Position numbers and translations under genes: made by a program. The notes beneath the pieces are model-generated. The model ran no database searches and was not told where the DNA came from. It saw only the letters and a list, made by a program, of their open reading frames with translations. Of a stretch of 64,000 nucleotides of DNA, positions 10,927-24,363 are shown one piece after another. The DNA is taken from assembly GCA_021399445.1 (NCBI GenBank), contig JAJTUQ010000002.1, positions 1,860,001 through 1,924,000 on the forward strand, written 5' to 3'. Numbering within the stretch: the first letter of the stretch is position 1; each line of letters starts with the position of its first letter. Source of the DNA: Xylogone sp. PMI_703. Taxonomy: Eukaryota > Ascomycota > Leotiomycetes.

Positions 10927-11803
10927 AGTGAGGGTGTTCAGATTGGTGTTCCTCGAACGAATTAAAAAAAAAAAATAGGAAAGACGAAAAGTTAGATGCG
11001 TTAGAGTTAGGGCGTTGGTGAGACCAAAAGTTGCTATGTGTTTTGGATGTTGAGAAAATACAAGAGGCTCCAATGGCAAGCAGTGGATACTGAACTCACA
11101 CCAAGAAAAGCTAGGCATGCATAAGTCGCCAATGTATATAAAGAAAGGCGATCCGGGATAAGGAATTAAAGCTAGCCCCGTCATCTCACATTACGTCTCC
11201 CCAAGGTCAAGGTGTTGTGTCAATTACCCACAGACTGACCAAGAAGCCAAGTAATATTCTGCCAAGTGGATAAACATCCCCTTTTAGGCATCAAGGCATT
11301 CCAACAAAGCTGCCCTGCTATCTAACCACTCGCGGGGCAGGCCGCACCCAAACTTGGCAGTCTCGACCAACTAGCTACCAAGGTGCGGACCGCTTAGTCA
11401 TGCGGGTCAAGTAGTTAACTATGACGTATATTCCTGAAGAAACAGACTGATATTCCCAGCCAATTTTCTCCGGTTCTGCCATTGACCTTAGCTGACTCTG
11501 GGCGCACATTCCGGGGCATTTTTGGTGCGATTAATCACATGAGTGTGTAACCTTTCCCCTTTTTTAGTCTGAATCCAGTAATCTGCACCCTAGCAGTTAG
11601 TACCTGGATCCAAGCAGATCTCATTTTCCTATTTAACTCGCACCTTGCTTTCCTCAGATGTGCTAATGTTCTAGACTCTGTTGGCTCTTCTCTGACTTCA
11701 CATCGTTCCTCTGTTCACTTGCTTCTTCTGCTTCGCAGAATTTTGAAATTCTCATTTCTGTGAAGCCAACAACAGCTATCTCTAGCTGTCGAGGAACCCC
11801 ACC
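10927..11803. other. Intergenic region: aminotransferase 3' flank and GDB1 promoter
   Basis: A 12-nt A-run follows the aminotransferase stop. CCCCT motifs at 11278-11282 and 11556-11560 match stress response elements (Msn2/4 type), known to control glycogen genes in yeast; relevance here is inferred. A CT-rich stretch precedes the GDB1 start. No ORF with coding character. Confidence 0.5.
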
Positions 11804-14800
11804 ATGTCCCCAGAGATTATAGAGTCCAGCGAGGTCTATCTCCTTCCTCTAGATGATAATGGTAGTCCTCAAGTTCCAGGCGGCTATATATACTTGACAC
11901 CATCGAGTGAGGCACCGATTATCGTTCGGTTTGAGATTGAAGGAACCTCTTCTATATGTAGGCATGGCACTCTCTGGGTCAACATTCCAGAAGAGGGATC
12001 CGAGTTTAGAAGAGACAAATTTAGACCATTTAAGTGAGTACAGATAAGTGAAATCAAAAAGAAACTCGCTAATCACCATGAGTACAGGTTAGAGCCAGAT
12101 TTTAACCGTACCATTAAAATATCGATACCAATCCATGGCGCCGGTGCATTTGCCTTTTACACTACATATAGCAAACTGCCTAAATTGAGTGACACAGATC
12201 TTAATTCAAAAAGCGAAGACCAAGAAAAAACACAGTTACATTATATCGATGTTGCACCAAGACTTACATTGGAAGGCAGTCAGCTACCCTTGCCAGCGCT
12301 GTCAATATTTTCGGTTGTGTCTAAGTTCATGGGGAAGTATCCCACAGACTGGGAGAGGCATCTGCAGGGAATTAGTAAGAGAGGGTATAACATGATACAC
12401 TTTACGCCTTTACAGCACCGGGGCCTGTCGAATTCTCCTTACAGTCTTTACGATCAGCTTGCTTGGGACCCCGTCAGCTTTCCAAATGGCGAAGTCGATG
12501 TTGTGAAGCTGATTAAGAGCATGGAACAGAAGCATGGCCTATTAGGCCTTACGGATGTGGTTTTCAATCATACTGCCCACAATAGTCTTTGGCTTCAGGA
12601 ACATCCAGAAGTAGGATACAGCGTAACAACGGCACCTTGGCTGGAATCGGCACTAGAGCTTGATACGAAACTTCTCGAGTTCAGCAAAAATATGGAGGCA
12701 GATGGTCTACCTACCGATCTGAAATCGGTCGATGATCTCATTGAGGTCATGGACGGTATTAAGTCAAAAGTCATTGCTGAGCTTAGACTGTGGGAGTACT
12801 ATGTGATTGACGTCGAGCGCGATGCAGATGCCTGCGTTGAGGCTTGGGCAAATGGAAAGGTCCAATTCCCTAAAGGTGGCTTTGGTGGACCCGGCGTGGG
12901 AGGTCTGGAGGCCATCCGATCAGCTTCTCTCAAAGAACAGGCGGAATTCCTCTCCGCAAATGGTATGCTTAACATGGATAGACTAGGCGAACGTTATAGA
13001 AGAAAGGTAGATCCTGCAGTAGGGGGAGCCTTAGCCACTGCAATATACGGCCGATTTGGAGGTGATAGCTCGAATGGGCCAGATCGTGCTGCAGTCCGAT
13101 CATGGCTTGTAAAAGTTTTGGATGAACTGAACCTGCCGCTGTACAAAGAATACGATGTGGACGTGGCAGAAATTTTGGAACAAATCTTCAACCGAACAAA
13201 GTACATGCGTCTGGACGATCACGGTCCAAAACAAGGCCCGATTACAGAGAAGTCCCCTCTTATAGAGACCTACTTCACACGGTTGCCGCTGAACGACGTA
13301 ACGAAGAAACATAAGAAAGAGGATCTTTCATTAGTCAACAATGGTTGGATCTGGGCCGCAAATGCTCTGGTAGATAATGCTGGCCCAAAATCTCGTGCTT
13401 ATCTTCGCCGTGAAGTCATTGTTTGGGGTGATTGCGTTAAACTGAGATATGGAGACAGACGGGAAGACAGTCCATATTTGTGGGAGAGGATGGCCAAATA
13501 TACACGTTTGATGGCCAAGTATTTTGTTGGATTCCGAATTGATAATGCACATTCAACTCCAATACATGTCGCTGAATATCTCCTAGACGAGGCACGAAGA
13601 GTCCGGCCGAATCTCTTCATAGTCGCTGAACTGTTTACCGGATCAGAGGAGATGGACTATGTTTTTGTCAAACGATTAGGCCTAAATGCACTCATTCGAG
13701 AGGCTATGCAAGCCTGGGGTACTGGTGAACTGAGCCGACTTGTCCATCGACACGGCGGCCGGCCAATTGGAAGCTTCGAGGTTGACGAGATCTCTGGAAC
13801 TGAACAGGTTGCCATTAATGGGAATAAAAAGGTTCGCCGTGAGATTGTCCATAGGATTAAGCAGACACCGGTTCATGCACTGTTTATGGACTGCACCCAC
13901 GATAACGAAATGCCGGCACAGAAACGGGATGCTAGAGACACTCTACCAAATGCTGCACTCGTAGCCATGTGTGCTAGCTCTATTGGTAGTGTCATGGGTT
14001 ATGATGAAATTTATCCAAAGATTGTCGAGATCGTACACGAAACTAGGCTGTATACCTCAACATCATCATCTGGGAAGCCCGTTAATATTGGTGGCGGAGA
14101 GGGTGGAATTGGAGGGATCAAGAAACTTCTGAACCAGATACATACGCTCATGGGCCAAGATGGCTACGATGAAACCCATATTCACCATGAAGATCAGTAT
14201 ATTACCGTCCATAGGGTTCATCCAGAATCGCGAAAAGGTTATTTCCTGATTGCGCATACTGCTTTCCCCGGGTATGGCAATGGAAATGGGGGTTTTAACC
14301 CGGTCCACCTTACTGGCACCAAAGCTCGCCATCTCGGTAGTTGGATGTTAGAAGTCGATAGCAGTGACGAAGCGAAAGAGAAGGCTTTATCTGATCCGAA
14401 ATATCTAAGAGGTCTACCCAGCAAAGTTGTTGACCTGCCCGGTGTACGAATAGACGTGAAGAAAGATGAAACCGTCATATCTGTGAGAGAGAAATTCCCA
14501 CCTGGAAGCATAGCTCTATTTGAAACATGGATTCCGGCAGCCGAACATGCTACTGGCCTCGATACATACGTCACGTCCGGAGCCAAAGAGGCATTCTCTC
14601 AGCTAGATCTCATTGATCTTAACTTCCTTCTATACCGCTGTGAAGCAGAAGAGTTAGACTCTAGTGACGGGAAAGATGGTGTATATGACATACCAGGCCA
14701 TGGCAAGCTCGTATATGCAGGATTGCAGGGATGGTGGAGCGTCTTGAGAGACGTTATAAGAGATAATAATCTGGCTCATCCTATCTGCCAACATCTAAGA

Positions 14801-16579
14801 GATGGGCAATGGGCATTAGATTATATTGTTGGCCGACTCGAGAGGATATCGAAGAAAGCTGGTTACGAGCGGTTATTGAAACCGGCTACCTGGCTTAAAG
14901 AACGGTTTGATTCGATTCGAACTATACCAAGCTTTCTGTTACCAAGATATTTTGGCCTTGTTCTTCGAACTGCATATTCTGCAGCTTGGGATCGTGGCTT
15001 AGAGCTTATGAATGAAAATGTGCGCAAAAACCAATGGTTCCTTCAGAGCCTAGCCATGGTTAGTGTACAGCAGACAGGACTAGTCAAGTCTGCATCTCTA
15101 TATCCCGAAAAACTTGTTCCAAGTATGGCGGCGGGTCTGCCTCATTTTGCAGTTTCCTGGGCAAGATGCTGGGGAAGAGATGTCTTCATATCCGCAAGAG
15201 GTTTGTATCTAGGGACTGGCAGATATGCCGAAGCGAAAGAACATATCCGAGCTTTTGCTAGTGTTCTCAAGCATGGAATGATACCAAATCTCCTTAGCAG
15301 TGGTACTGCCCCTCGATACAACTCAAGGGATTCGATATGGTTTATGTTGCAAACCATTCAAGATTACACGAAGATTGTCCCGAACGGTATCGACATCCTG
15401 AAGGAAGTGATCCCAAGGCGTTTCTTACCGTATGATGACACTTGGTTTGACCATGAAGATTCTCGTGCATACTCCAAATCATCCACCCTGGAAGATATCA
15501 TCCAAGAAGCCCTCCAACGGCATGCCACTGGCATGTCTTTCCGTGAAGCAAATGCTGGCCCAAACCTTGATATGCAAATGAAGCCAGAGGGTTTCCAAAT
15601 AGATATCAAAGTCGATTGGTCGACCGGAATTATCTTTGGTGGAAGTCAGAATAACTGCGGAACCTGGATGGATAAGATGGGCGAGAGTGAACGTGCTGGT
15701 AGCAAGGGAGTTCCTGGAACTCCTCGTGATGGAGCTGCCGTCGAAATTACTGGTCTTCTTTATAGTACATTGGTTTGGTTGTCGACTTTGCAAAAGCAAG
15801 GGAAGTATAAATACGCCGGTGTAAGCACGACGGATCCCTCCCTAGAGACCATCTCTTTCGAGCAGTGGGCAGCGAAGATCCGGAAGAACTTTGAGCGATG
15901 TTATTATGTTCCCCTCGATCCAAAGGAGGATCATAAGTATGACGTGAATACTCCAATTATCAATCGTCGAGGCATCTATAAGGATCTCTATAAGTCAGGG
16001 AAAGAGTACGAGGATTACCAGCTTAGACCCAACTTCCCTATTGCCATGACTGTGGCGCCAGATCTGTTCGACGATGCTCATGCTCTCCATGCACTTTCTG
16101 TGGCAGATGATGTCTTACGTGGCCCAACTGGTATGGCAACACTAGACCCTGCCGATATGAATTACCGACCCTTCTATAATAATTCAGAAGATAGCGAGGA
16201 TTTTGCAACTAGCAAAGGAAGAAACTATCATCAAGGCCCTGAGTGGTTGTGGCCAACAGGTTTCTTCTTAAGAGCACTTCTGAAGTTTGATTTGAAGAGG
16301 AGAAAGTCGCCTGAACAAAAGATTGAGGCTTTCCAGCAGATCACTAGGAGAATGGCGGGATGCAAACAGGCTATTCAGGACAGTCCATGGGCCGGACTGA
16401 CTGAGCTCACTAACAAAGACGGGGCGTTCTGTGGCGATTCTGTAAGTTTACGTGTGGCTCCTTTCCAATTCATCTGGCTAACATTATCTTAGTCTCCAAC
16501 TCAAGCGTGGTCAGCTGGTTGTCTAATTGATCTACATCACGATGCAGCACAGTACGACTTTTCGCAGCTATCAAAATAG
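11804..16579 (+). CDS. GDB1: Glycogen debranching enzyme (4-alpha-glucanotransferase / amylo-1,6-glucosidase)
   Basis: Exons 11804-12033, 12088-16441 and 16493-16579 give 1556 residues (yeast Gdb1 1536). The N-terminal half has the GH13-type transferase: LTDVVFNHTAHNS near residue 225, GFRIDNAHSTP near 558 with the nucleophile Asp, VAELFTGSEE with the acid/base Glu, and ALFMDCTHDNEMP. The C-terminal half is the GH133 glucosidase: SWARCWGRDVFISARGL, NNCGTWMDKMGES near 1265 and GPEWLWPTGFF. Both activities are on one chain: a maltotriosyl unit is moved from the branch, then the alpha-1,6-linked glucose is hydrolysed, allowing complete glycogen breakdown in the cytosol. Splicing of the last exon is supported by conserved C-terminal residues (SPTQAWSAGCLIDL). 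STRE-like CCCCT sites lie upstream. Confidence 0.97.
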
Positions 16580-17005
16580 ATAATCATTGCTTGAATATTG
16601 TTGTCTTTGTAGTTTGGAGCTAAGAGTTTTTAGGGACTTGGAAGTTACGGGATGGTAAACGATGCAAATGAATGATATGATAAAGACGGTTACAGCATAA
16701 AAGCAGCAAGGTTACGATATAATTTTGTAAAGTGATTTGGTAGCTCTAATAATTAATACGTGTGAACTGTAGCGTATCCCGTAGCACGGCCCGCACGGCT
16801 TAAATAGCCGTGGTGGGATCTTGGGAGGCGGAAAAAGGCCGCACCGTGCCCGCGCCATAGGTTGCCAGGTTTGCGAGTGACTCAACTGGTCCGAACTGAT
16901 TTGCCCCGCCAAAGGTCATCCAAAATTTAAAGAAAGCAAGAACGTCTTCCATATCCTAAACTCCCAAGCTTCATATATACAGTGAATCGAGGTATTTTGG
17001 GCGCC
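16580..17005. other. Intergenic region: GDB1 3' flank and ARO3 promoter
   Basis: 426 bp. A TGACTCA element (16878-16884) is the clearest signal. A GC-rich patch at about 16780-16870 is followed by AT-rich leader sequence. No gene is supported. Confidence 0.55.
16878..16884. promoter_or_regulatory. Gcn4/Cpc1 consensus element TGACTCA
   Basis: An exact match to the TGACTCA consensus of the general amino-acid control activator, 122 bp upstream of the DAHP synthase start codon. Yeast ARO3 is a known Gcn4 target, so the placement is biologically sensible. Seen in sequence; binding is inferred. Confidence 0.6.
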
Positions 17006-18269
<1,264 letters not shown>

Positions 18270-18787
18270 GTGTTCACGGCATTTGGGAGTTTGGGTTTGC
18301 AAACGTAGCATGATATCATTCACTATTTCATTTCGAAGTGAGGCTCATAGAAGATAAAAAAAGTTCCATGAATTCAAGAGGAATGAGTGGACCCAGCTAT
18401 TCGGGAAACCCCGGGTTTCGGAGTATTGTACATATTAACAAAAGTTCAACACTATAGCAACGCATTTGGTTCACATTTACACCTGTGTAGTTTTCTCACT
18501 GTCTTGTGAACTATGAGAATGTCATTTTGTGCCTATGTGAATTACTGAAGAATGCTGCACCAATTGATTCTAGAAAGTTGATGCTCTTGTTGAAGTCACG
18601 TGAAATATATGGTAGAGTCCGCCAATCAAATTCGGTCATATCAAAGCAACGTTAGCGAGCCAGGAAAGTCAAAGTTCGAAAGCACCCGTCACCACCTCTC
18701 ACGATCTCAATCCGCGAATCTATATCACCAATTGAGTCCCGACCTCCTTTGCGAGTTACCCTCCAGCTGAGGCATATTTTGCTCGAG
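18270..18787. other. Intergenic region: ARO3 3' flank and CYT1 promoter
   Basis: 518 bp. It contains TCACGTGA at 18596-18603 and CCAAT at 18622-18626, both close to the cytochrome c1 start. No ORF of note. Confidence 0.55.
18596..18626. promoter_or_regulatory. E-box palindrome TCACGTGA plus CCAAT box upstream of CYT1
   Basis: TCACGTGA (18596-18603) and CCAAT (18622-18626) lie 162-192 bp upstream of the cytochrome c1 ATG. CCAAT is the binding site of the Hap2/3/5 (HapB/C/E) complex, which activates respiratory genes in fungi; CACGTG fits Cbf1-type factors. Inferred from motif and target gene. Confidence 0.5.
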
Positions 18788-20003
18788 ATGTTGGCAAGAT
18801 CATGTCTGCGCTCAGCGCGCGTGGTCGGAGCTGTTCGGAATGGTGCGGTTAAAACAACCAAGGTACGACAACAGACCATGCTTTGGGCAATTGATGAAGG
18901 GCAATTGGGTTGGCAATAGTGGAATAAAATGGAGAATGCATTTATGTGTGCTGATAATAATGGTTACAGCGTGCCGCCTCCTCGAGCTCATCTGCAGCTG
19001 ATGCTGCCTCTCCCCTCCAGATGAACCTTGCCGCTGGTGCTGCAACTGCCTTCGCAGCCGGTACAGCTGCGTGGTACTATCATCTGTATGGCAGGGAATT
19101 GAATGCCATGACTCCAGCTGAAGAAGGGTGAGTGGTGATGTCACTGACGAATCTGGGGAGCATGAAGCTACCGAATTCGATATTCTGCCAGGATATCACT
19201 GACCATGCATATTTAGTCTTCACCCTACCCAATATCCATGGGAGCACTCAAAATGGTTAAAAACTTTTGACCACCAGGCGTAAGAACTCTACTCTACCTC
19301 ATAGTGGTACTTTTTGTTAATATATCATAGTCTCCGACGTGGATTCCAAGTCTACAAGGAAGTTTGCGCATCATGCCACTCCCTCAGCCGAGTTCCATAC
19401 CGTGCTCTTGTTGGTGTTACCCACACTGTGGATGAGGCAAAGGCCATGGCGGAAGAGAACGAATACGACACCGAGCCAAACGACCAAGGTGATATCGAGA
19501 AGCGGCCCGGAAAACTCTCTGATTATCTTCCAAGCCCATACAAGAACGATGAGGCAGCTCGTGCGGCAAATAACGGTGCCTTACCTCCAGATCTCAGCTT
19601 AATCGTCAAGGCTAGACACGGTGGTTGCAACTACATTTTCAGCTTGTTGACTGGTTACCCCGAGGAACCACCTGCTGGTGCAGTCGTCCAGGAGGGACTC
19701 AACTTCAACCCATATTTCCCTGGTACTGGTATTGCGATGGCTCGTGTTCTCTATAATGAACTGGTAGAATATGAAGATGGAACACCTGCATCAACATCAC
19801 AAATGGCCAAGGATGTCGTGGAATTCTTGAACTGGGCCGCAGAGCCAGAAATGGACGACCGAAAGAAGATGGGTATGAAGGCCATTGTTCTTACATCGAT
19901 GCTGTTTGCATTGAGTGTGTGGGCCAAGCGATATAAGTGGGCTGCAATTAAGACCAGAAAGATTGTCTACACTCCTCCCATAACTGGTGCTGGAAAACAT
20001 TAA
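18788..20003 (+). CDS. CYT1: Cytochrome c1, haem subunit of respiratory complex III
   Basis: Exons 18788-18862, 18970-19127, 19217-19279 and 19331-20003 give 322 residues (yeast 309). The N-terminus [14 protein letters not shown] is a basic mitochondrial presequence, followed by a hydrophobic alanine-rich sorting segment ([17 protein letters not shown]) typical of the bipartite signal. The haem is attached at CASCH in [18 protein letters not shown]. The sixth ligand is expected to be the Met in [37 protein letters not shown] is a further family block. The C-terminal helix ([18 protein letters not shown]) anchors it in the inner membrane, with a basic matrix tail. It passes electrons from the Rieske protein to cytochrome c. 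The splice joints fall within conserved blocks ([26 protein letters not shown]), supporting them. Confidence 0.97.
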
Positions 20004-20866
20004 ACTAAATCTCTTTTGTATGTGGATAGGAAGGAAAGCTTTGTTCTACTAGTCTTCTAAAGCTGTTTGGTTGTACAATGGAGGGTGTCTGATAATGCTT
20101 CATTTCTGAAGTACTTCTCAGCTGTAGCAGGAAGATATTAGACGTGTGCAAATACATTGAACTAGAACTCTCATATACAGTACCAAGTTAAAGATAGATC
20201 TTGATTCTCCTGTGAGTCGAAAATTAGCATTGAGCGGGTGACCCATGCTCGCCATGTCATGGAGGGGCGTGGTCCTTGCACAAATGTAACTTAACGAAAG
20301 AGCAGGGGTACTTTGGGGCTGTAATTTCTCCATGACATATTGAAATTCTACCTCAATGCGTCGCCAGAAAAACAATGACTGAACATATCGCCATTACCTC
20401 CACTCAAAGTTATGCTTGCTGAAATTTTGCAACTCTGCAATCCTTGTTTGCTTGAAATGCGGGGCAAACAGCTCAAAGAAAGCAGGGTTGAGAAGGGGTT
20501 GAGCGGTTTGGCGTTGTTTACTGTTTGCGCCCACGACGCCCACGTATTGTCTGGAAGCCTAATGGAGTAACTCAAACTCAGCTTATACCCTAGTTCATGG
20601 AGTTTATATGGTCGCGTGAATCATTTTTGCCATGCCAGAGGCTAGGATTCCACAGTGCGTTATAATTGGTCAATTCAACCACAGTTGACGCCTGGAGGAA
20701 AGTTGCAAGGGGATAAAGGTGAATAGTAGGTGGAACTTGGTGAATGTAAGTCTTTGACTCGAACAGGTTTGGATGTCTAATTTTAACATGATGTTGCAGA
20801 TCCTTGGTCTTATTACCTCCATTCAAAAGGCGCTTCCATGATATATAAACTCTGCAACTTCTAGAC
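20004..20866. other. Intergenic region between CYT1 and the glycosylase gene
   Basis: 863 bp. Short minus-strand ORFs lack motifs. A TATATAAAC sequence at about 20840 is close to the glycosylase start and could be its TATA box. Nothing else is seen. Confidence 0.5.
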
Positions 20867-23515
20867 ATGAGGGAGCCATCTGTGGATCTGAATGACGATA
20901 GCACTGGAAATTTATCTTCATTTGGCCTCTCGGAATCAAGCGCAGTCGCTCTAGAAGAACATCCCGGTTTAGAACGGGCATCTCACAGCCCTACTTATAA
21001 AAGCAATCCGCCCGGGAAACGTGTCAAGCGGTTCGTTGGTGGCTTGTCGCGACAGTTATCTTCGGATTCTCGATACACAGAGATAGACGAATTTAAGAAC
21101 GAAGTTTATTAATACGCTCGAGACGCTGGATACGGGCATAACCGAGCAAGGGTAGAGGTGATGAAAGCTGAAGCTGGATGGAACTCTGAGGAACGACTCC
21201 TTAATGCAATAGAATTTCCTCCAAATTATCAGGCTATGGATACTGTTGTTGAAGATATGGAACAACAATTGGCAATGCCGATTGGGGTACTGAGTGACAC
21301 CGGGATTCTATCATCGAACCTAGGCGATACGGACGACACCAGAGACATCCTAGAAAGTTGTGAGAATAACGGCCTCAGCTTCTCCTGTATGGGCGACAAG
21401 AGTGTACTACTCAATGCACATATAGCTGTGGACGAGCATTCCAGTACTTCAAAGAAACAAAAGAGGACAAGGAAATCTCGTGGTTCCACGACGTCAGTCT
21501 ATTTTGACAAAGCAAAGAAGCCAACTAGCCATCCAGTAGGGCAAGACTATACTTCAACTGAGTCTCAAGCGAAGGGTTTTGATAGCATTAGAAGAAATAA
21601 GCGTCAAAGGATGTCGTACGAAATACCTACGTGGCTTCCTAGACACAGCATTCAGAAATCTTCGCCAAATGAATCTCAGGAGCACACTGTTTTAGGTCCA
21701 CCATCGTCGACTGCTTTCAATTTAGAGGATTGTGACTTTGTAGATGAGGTATCGACCCATTTTTCCGAAAGTACTTCCCGTCTGCATATCTCTGCAGGAG
21801 AAGTGGATCATACTATTGGAATGAAATACACAGTGCCACAAGAGACTTCAGCTGGTGGGAGAGCCTCGATGACTGTGACCCACCGCTCAGGGACAGTCAT
21901 GGGAACTGCAAAAGTCTCAATTCCAAATAAAGTTTGCCTAGCTTTACCTAATTGCAATGCTACTACTGGCGGGAAATATTCTTGTCCAGATATACTGGAC
22001 AGCTCGGTACTGGAACAGGTTCTCGACCCATCAATCTGGCATTCGAACGCTCTCCAATCTATAGGAAGTGAAGATGTGGATGAACGTCCCAGCAAAGACA
22101 CTGTAAGCATCCTTCAGGAGTCAGAGCCTCTTTGGCATATGGACGAGAATAAGCAGCATAAATCTCAAATTCAAAGCAAGGATTTTCTCAACTCCCCAGC
22201 TGAGATAATATTGACTACTTGCATGAAGGCCTATGAGACCATCAAGAACATTGCGAAACAGCTCGTATCCGATATTGAGGATAACGGTGATTCGGATTGC
22301 TCTAACTTTAGCACAACAAAATATGGCCCCATGGGCTGGATTCCCAGTGGTAGTAATTCAGATGGAGACGTAGTTCCACGGAGACCTAAAAGGCATTGTG
22401 CTCCCTTATCTCAGGCTCTTGAATGGCCTGACATAGAGTCGTTAGCTAGTGAAGCTACTTCGATTCCTTCGATCCCTGGAAGATCCATCTCCACCGAAGA
22501 GCATGATGCTATAGCACTGTTTAAGAGAAAAGTACAGGGGATAAAGAGATTACCCCTCAAATCGCCATATTTCACGCCTCCTGCGTCTGCTTCTAAAAAG
22601 AAGTTCAAGGATGTCGTCGTTTCTAAACCAAAGGCACTACCTGAAACACGGGAAACAAGAGATGAAGGAGGTGGCACCTCTCCAGAGTCACCACCAAAAA
22701 GTAGCGGAGTGAACAAGCAGAAGTTAGGGCTAGTCTCTTGTATTCCATTCCCACCATTGTCATCTCCATTCTTTGGACTTATCCAGGAAAGACTTGCGAA
22801 TGACCCTTTTCGTCTTCTAATTGCAGTTACATTCCTAAACCGTACGCATGGAAAATATGCCATCCCAGTCTTCTTCGAACTCATTGAAAAGTACCCTACC
22901 CCTGAATCTCTGGCATGTGCGGACAAGGAAGATATTGTTGAAATTATAAGAAACCTCGGTCTGCAAAGAAAGCGTGCAGACAAATACCAGACATACGCGA
23001 ATATATGGTTGGAGAATCCGCCCACTAAAGGAAGGAGATATGCTGTCAGAGACTATCCTATGAAAGGAGACGGGAGAAATATTGATAAGGATGAGATCCT
23101 CCCCGATGAGGACGAAAGGGTGGCATGGGAGCTTGGACATATCACACAAGGAAGATATGCTATTGACAGTTGGCGAATTTTTTGTCGAGATACTCTTCGG
23201 GGAGAAGCGACATCCTGGAACGGTGAAGGAAGCACCAAAGAGAACTTCCAGCCTGAATGGATGAGGGTGCTTCCAGAAGATAAAGAACTAAGAGCGTATT
23301 TGCGGTGGATGTGGTTGAAGGAAGGATTTGAATGGGATCCATTAACGGGAGAAAAGGAGGTGGCGAGTAAAGAGCTCATGCAGGCAGCTATCGAAGGGAA
23401 CATAGCGTGGGATGATCAAGGGGGGATGAGAATCATTGGCCCAGAAGAGCGAGAGGTGAATTCGGATCTGAGAGATATTCACGGACAAGCCGCGGCTTTG
23501 GATCCTCTTAGCTGA
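20867..23515 (+). CDS. MBD4-like HhH-GPD DNA glycosylase, frame interrupted by one TAA
   Basis: One frame runs from ATG 20867 to the stop at 23515, broken only by TAA at 21110-21112. Coding character continues across it: DEFKNEVY before, YARDAGYGHNRARVEVMKAE after. If the stop is real, the longest intact product begins at ATG 21158 (785 residues). The central region is Ser-rich and basic, probably disordered. The C-terminal domain (about 640-770 in full-frame numbering) has DPFRLLIAVTFLNRTHGKYAIPVF, IRNLGLQRKRADKY and RYAIDSWRIFC, whose Asp aligns with the catalytic Asp of MBD4. MBD4-type enzymes remove T or U from G mispairs at deaminated CpG in the nucleus. I see no methyl-CpG-binding domain. 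Homology to the MBD4 glycosylase fold is strong; substrate is inferred. Confidence 0.82.
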
Positions 23516-23679
23516 AAAAAAATCGAGGTTCCTGATAGATCTGTTTTCAATTTTGGAGAATTATACCCAGGCGTTAATTTAGTGATAAAGGGGCCAGGTA
23601 TTCAGGCGATTTATGTCATAAATTCATGAATCTCGTGAAACTTATTTAAACATGTGAATCAATCTAACGGGGCTACATT

Positions 23680-24363
23680 TTACTTCTCAAGATTAACCTC
23701 TCCAAGGTATTCCCCATCCAGAGAAGACTTGACCTTGACTTTGGGAAGAACCCACTCAGGCCAGTTCTCAGCTACGTACTTGAGCGAACTCTGTGCATAT
23801 CTCAACAATACACTCGGCTGGTCTCCTTCCCAGGGAATCAAAGTGACCTCCACTAGCCGCGAGAAATCACGCACCTCGTCCCAACAAAACGCCCGGAGAC
23901 CATACAGATCCTCATGGACGTCGATAATCAAGTAATTCACCTTCTCCGTATCATCCAGGAGAAGATTAAGCACGTACCCGTCCGGACCCCCCGAGAACCA
24001 CTTCGGATCCGTCGATAGCCTCGCATCGGGCGCAGCACCCACTCGGAGAGTATCGACCTCGAAGTTGAAATACGTCTTGGGTGCGTGGAATTTCATGGTC
24101 CCGAAGGCGAGCTGGTAGTGCTTCAGCCCTTCTTGCCTCGCCTCGCGGCTGACTGAGAGTATGGCAGGGACGGGATCCGGACTGTGCCATCCGACGAAGT
24201 TTGAGATTGTGCGGCCATCTTTTTCTCGTTTTTGGGACGACATGCGGTATTGGAGACGGATGACGCGGGGGACGGAGGCGACGTAGGCCCAGATCTTGAT
24301 GCGGATTTCGGGGGCTAGGGATGAGAAGAGGTGGAAGGTTGGGGTATCTGATGAAGGCTCCAT
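23680..24363 (-). CDS. 2EXR-domain protein of unknown function
   Basis: A single exon of 227 residues. It begins with the fungal 2EXR/F-box-like motif: FHLFSSLAPEIRIKIWAYV followed by PRVIRLQYR, then PAILSVSREARQEGLKHYQLAF, the usual second half. The rest has a conserved-looking FNFEVDTLRVG strand and a YLIIDV segment. This family is much expanded in filamentous ascomycetes and its function is not established. There is no signal peptide or membrane segment. Upstream is an AT-rich promoter facing the gene-poor island. It converges with the glycosylase gene, with 164 bp between the stops. Confidence 0.85.
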   Translation of the reverse strand: MEPSSDTPTFHLFSSLAPEIRIKIWAYVASVPRVIRLQYRMSSQKREKDGRTISNFVGWHSPDPVPAILSVSREARQEGLKHYQLAFGTMKFHAPKTYFNFEVDTLRVGAAPDARLSTDPKWFSGGPDGYVLNLLLDDTEKVNYLIIDVHEDLYGLRAFCWDEVRDFSRLVEVTLIPWEGDQPSVLLRYAQSSLKYVAENWPEWVLPKVKVKSSLDGEYLGEVNLEK

